In this document: piece by piece, positions 61,556 through 64,000 of the stretch
Layout of the letters: the number at the start of each line of letters is the position of its first letter
Position numbering within the stretch: the first letter of the stretch is position 1
Origin: Paraburkholderia diazotrophica
GTDB taxonomy: Bacteria > Pseudomonadota > Gammaproteobacteria > Burkholderiales > Burkholderiaceae
Length of the DNA stretch: 64,000 nucleotides
Assembly: GCF_900108945.1 (NCBI RefSeq)
Contig: NZ_FNYE01000029.1
Span: forward strand, 1-64,000
Direction: 5' to 3'
Position numbers and translations under genes: made by a program
The notes under the pieces: model-generated
What the model was told of the DNA's origin: nothing
Seen by the model: the letters and a program-made list of their open reading frames with translations, nothing else
Database searches by the model: none

Positions 61556-62508
61556 CACTCACCATCAACTATCTGTTCTGGCTGGTCGGCATCGTGCTGC
61601 TGGTGATCGGCGGCATGATCGTCACGGACAAGGAACATCCGCGCCGCTTCACAGCAGGCGGCTTTTGGATCATCTATGCGGTGATCTTTCTCGTCGGCGA
61701 CAAGCTGCCTGTCGAACTCGTCGGTGCGCTCGTGATCGCGATGGCGCTGATCGCCGGCTTCGGCGGCGTGACGGCGGGCAAGCCCAAGGTGCTGTCGGAG
61801 GCCGCGCGCAAGGCGAGCGCCGCGCGTCTTGGCAACAAGCTCTTCTTCCCCGCGCTGACGATTCCCGTCGTCACGGTGATCATCACGCTCGGCGCGAGCC
61901 ATCTGGTATTCGGCGGCACACCGCTGATCGAGCAGAAGAACGTCACGCTGATCGGCTTCGGCATCGGCTGCGTGATCGCGCTCGCGTTCGCCTGCATCAT
62001 GACGCGCGACACCGTCGGCCAGTCGATGAAGGAAGCGCGGCGTCTCGTCGATGCGCTGTCATGGGCCGCCGTGCTGCCGCAGATGCTCGGCATGCTCGGC
62101 CTCGTGTTCTCGGATGCGGGCGTGGGCAAGGCGGTCGCGCACGTGACGACGGCCTACATCAGCCTCGACTACCGGCTGATCGCAGTGGCCGTCTACTGCA
62201 TCGGAATGGCGCTCTTCACGATGGTGATGGGCAACGGCTTCGCGGCCTTTCCGGTGATGACGGGCGGCGTCGGCGTGCCGATTCTCGTCAACGTATTTCA
62301 CGGCAATCCGGCCGTGATGGTCGCGATCGGCATGTTCTCGGGCTACTGCGGCACGCTGATGACGCCGATGGCCGCGAACTTCAACATGGTGCCGGCGGCG
62401 CTGCTCGAACTGCCCGACAAGAACGCGGTGATCAAGGTGCAGATACTGACGGCGCTGCCGCTGCTCGTCGTGAACATTTTCCTGCTGAACTTCCTGATGT
62501 TCCTGTAG
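61552..62508 (+). CDS. DUF979-family integral membrane protein
   Basis: 318 residues from the ATG at 61552, which overlaps the DUF969 stop (ATGA). About ten membrane helices, such as YLFWLVGIVLLVIGGMIVTD, FPALTIPVVTVIITLGAS, GCVIALAFACIM and ALPLLVVNIFLLNFLMFL at the C-terminus. The repeated HxNPAVMVAIGMFSGYCGTL segment (in part GMFSGYCGTLMTPM) is well conserved. It looks like the second half of a two-component permease with DUF969. Last gene of the cluster before the convergent TraB gene. Confidence 0.86.
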   Translation: MTLTINYLFWLVGIVLLVIGGMIVTDKEHPRRFTAGGFWIIYAVIFLVGDKLPVELVGALVIAMALIAGFGGVTAGKPKVLSEAARKASAARLGNKLFFPALTIPVVTVIITLGASHLVFGGTPLIEQKNVTLIGFGIGCVIALAFACIMTRDTVGQSMKEARRLVDALSWAAVLPQMLGMLGLVFSDAGVGKAVAHVTTAYISLDYRLIAVAVYCIGMALFTMVMGNGFAAFPVMTGGVGVPILVNVFHGNPAVMVAIGMFSGYCGTLMTPMAANFNMVPAALLELPDKNAVIKVQILTALPLLVVNIFLLNFLMFL

Positions 62509-62604
62509 CTGTAGTTCTCTGGCCGAAGCGAAACGGCAAGGCGGTCTCTCGATGAAATACGGACCGCCTGCGCCGCGTGCCTGAATGCACGCGCAACGTC
62601 AGGT

Positions 62605-63804
62605 TCAGTACGCGTCGACGACAAAGCCGCGCTGCCGCAGCAACTGCAACACGCCCTTCGGACCGCCCAGATGCAACGCGCCGATCGCGACGAACACGGG
62701 CTTGTTCGGCGCGGCGATCAGCAGCATCCGGTTGACGAAACGCCGGTTGCGGTCGAACAGGATCTTGCTGTCGACCTGCGCGGAGATGCGCTTGTCGCGC
62801 GCGAGTTTCTCCGACTTCGCCGCTTCCCATGCGGCGATCGCATCGGCGTCGCCGACGCGCCATAGCCGGTGCAAGGTCTGCACATCGGCGACGTTATCAG
62901 CGGGCGTCTGCACGAGATCCTGCGCGAGCATTTCGCGCTGCTGCGCGAGCGTGAGCCCCGTGAACGCGCGCATCTGTTCGCCGAGCGTCTCCAGTCCAAC
63001 GATCCTGCCCTTCTGCCGCAGATACACGTTCTGCAACTGCGCCTCCGTGCCGTACTCGGTTTGCAGGCCGGCGCTCAGCGAATCGTAGGTTTCCACCAGC
63101 AGCGCGGCGAGCCACGGCCGCATCTTCCTGATCTCGTCGAGCGCCGCGGGATTGCCGTGCAGGCGCATCGCGAGCTTGTGCCACAACGGCTCGGGCAGCA
63201 GCTTCGGCAGGCATCGGTACGAGCACACACCGTACTTCGACACATCGTCCTGCGAGACGAGCAGATCGTCGGGCGATAGTTCGAGCGCGAGCGTCGGCGA
63301 TGCGGCGAGTGCGCCGAGTATCGGCGGACGAAACGGCTGGCCGGACGGATAGTCGTTCGGATCGCCGACATGCAGCGTGCCGAGCAGATAGATCGTGGTC
63401 GTGCCGCGCGTGGCGACATAGAAAGGCATGCGCGCCGGTTGCACGCGCACCGGGCCGCTTGCCGTCGTGCCGCTCGCGGTCGACGGCGGCGGATTGAAGC
63501 CGGGCAATGTAGCGCGCGGCTGCGAAGCGTTGCGCGAACCCGGCACGGGAACGGCGGGCCGTCCCGCCTGGTTGCCCTGCGCGCCTTGAACGGCCGTGTT
63601 GGCGGCAGCGCCCGCGGCGCGCGCCGGAACGATGACGGCATCCAGCCAATGAAACGAAAGCTGCGCGGCGGCGAGCACCGCGCACGCGAAAACGTGCGCA
63701 GCCCGCCGCCGCATCGTCACAGCGCGCGCGCCGCGCGCATGATCGACATGCGAACGACGCGCGTGACGGCGCGCAAGACGACGCGCCGCCACCCCGTCAT
63801 GCAT
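62605..63804 (-). CDS. TraB/GumN-family exported protein
   Basis: 399 residues if started at 63804, where GGGAG lies nine bases upstream; this gives a long Arg/His-rich n-region before the hydrophobic signal core (about MRRRAAHVFACAVLAAAQLS from 63714, an alternative start with no ribosome-binding site). The body is TraB/GumN-type: TRGTTTIYLLGTLHVGDPND, FVAIGALHLGGPKGVLQLL at the end and the catalytic-like Glu/His elements of this metal-hydrolase-like fold. A Pro/Ala-rich linker lies at about 85-125. Periplasmic or membrane-anchored; function unknown. It overlaps the ABC ATPase gene by 8 bp. Confidence 0.82.
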   Translation of the reverse strand: MHDGVAARRLARRHARRSHVDHARGARAVTMRRRAAHVFACAVLAAAQLSFHWLDAVIVPARAAGAAANTAVQGAQGNQAGRPAVPVPGSRNASQPRATLPGFNPPPSTASGTTASGPVRVQPARMPFYVATRGTTTIYLLGTLHVGDPNDYPSGQPFRPPILGALAASPTLALELSPDDLLVSQDDVSKYGVCSYRCLPKLLPEPLWHKLAMRLHGNPAALDEIRKMRPWLAALLVETYDSLSAGLQTEYGTEAQLQNVYLRQKGRIVGLETLGEQMRAFTGLTLAQQREMLAQDLVQTPADNVADVQTLHRLWRVGDADAIAAWEAAKSEKLARDKRISAQVDSKILFDRNRRFVNRMLLIAAPNKPVFVAIGALHLGGPKGVLQLLRQRGFVVDAY

Positions 63805-64000
63805 TCGTGTCGTCTCCCACCTCTTCGGCGCGATGACACGACACCTGACGGCCATCCACTTCGCGCAGCTTCGGCTCTTCCTTGCGGCAACGCTCGATCG
63901 CATACGGGCAGCGCTGATGGAACGTGCAGCCCGACGGCGGATTGAGCGGCGAAGGCATTTCGCCTTGCAGCTTGATCTGGATGCGGCGATCGGCTTCGAA
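63797..64000 (-). CDS. Oligopeptide/dipeptide ABC transporter ATP-binding protein, C-terminal fragment
   Basis: Only the last 67 residues are in the window; the gene continues past 64000. The segment GEMPSPLNPPSGCTFHQRCP then YAIERCRKEEPKLREVDGRQ is the oligo_HPY C-terminal extension of Opp/Dpp ATPases (cysteine pairs included). Which of DppD/DppF or OppD/OppF it is cannot be decided. Its TGA overlaps the TraB start by 8 bp. Confidence 0.85.
   Translation of the reverse strand, partial: FEADRRIQIKLQGEMPSPLNPPSGCTFHQRCPYAIERCRKEEPKLREVDGRQVSCHRAEEVGDDTNA

Overview
The window looks like a chromosomal segment of a Burkholderiaceae betaproteobacterium, most likely Paraburkholderia or a close relative. 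Evidence: uniformly high GC with strong GC3 codon use, a fused IorA-IorB type indolepyruvate ferredoxin oxidoreductase, DUF2957 lipoproteins, and the paaABCDE / hppD / pyrE / glmU-glmS / ttcA-folB gene neighbourhoods. Genus is inferred from gene content only. I found about 63 protein genes (one partial at the right edge, one frameshifted). I saw no tRNA, rRNA, insertion sequence, prophage or CRISPR array.

Layout. 1-14.2 kb is aromatic catabolism: a secreted SGNH hydrolase, then paaABCDE (phenylacetyl-CoA epoxidase) behind a promoter that carries a TetR-type palindrome, a terminator, a DUF1835 gene coupled to the TetR regulator PaaR, a GNAT acetyltransferase, an Lrp-type regulator divergent from hppD (4-hydroxyphenylpyruvate dioxygenase), and a large indolepyruvate ferredoxin oxidoreductase. 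The last enzyme could turn phenylpyruvate directly into phenylacetyl-CoA, the substrate of PaaABCE and the ligand of PaaR. 14.2-22.8 kb is central metabolism and regulation: malic enzyme maeB, an aromatic-acid type MFS transporter, pyrE, an orphan RcsB-like response regulator, a Raf-kinase-inhibitor-like protein, a WrbA-like flavoprotein and argC. 23.2-27.1 kb holds two paralogous DUF2957 lipoproteins followed by an OmpW-family outer-membrane protein. 27.3-38.3 kb is accessory: LysR/MFS pair, LysE exporter, 3-hydroxyisobutyrate-dehydrogenase-like oxidoreductase, Mut7-C RNase protein, small unknown genes, an EamA transporter, a frameshifted YbfB-type MFS gene and a diguanylate cyclase with an intact I-site. 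38.5-42.1 kb is a LacI regulator divergent from a phytanoyl-CoA-dioxygenase-like gene and a Gfo/Idh/MocA oxidoreductase. 42.1-43.65 kb is a gene-poor stretch with tandem repeats and repeated TGTCCA motifs.

43.6-57.8 kb is mostly housekeeping: methyltransferase, glmS, glmU, ttcA, folB and a FolM/PTR1-like reductase in one leftward series; a MidA-like methyltransferase and a DUF2905 protein; then slt, an NDUFA9-like protein, a GST and cca as a leftward series; and 5-formyl-THF cyclo-ligase. 57.8-62.5 kb is a 5-oxoproline cluster: a MarR-like regulator divergent from pxpB-pxpC-pxpA, followed by the membrane pair DUF969-DUF979. The window ends in a TraB/GumN protein and the C-terminus of an oligopeptide ABC ATPase.

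Most of the region is ordinary core genome. The best candidates for undescribed biology are the pxpBCA-DUF969-DUF979 cluster (a possible pyroglutamate transporter), the DUF2957x2-OmpW envelope module, the LacI / PhyH / Gfo-Idh cassette, the DUF1835 gene tied to paaR, and the unexplained repeats around 42.1-43.5 kb.
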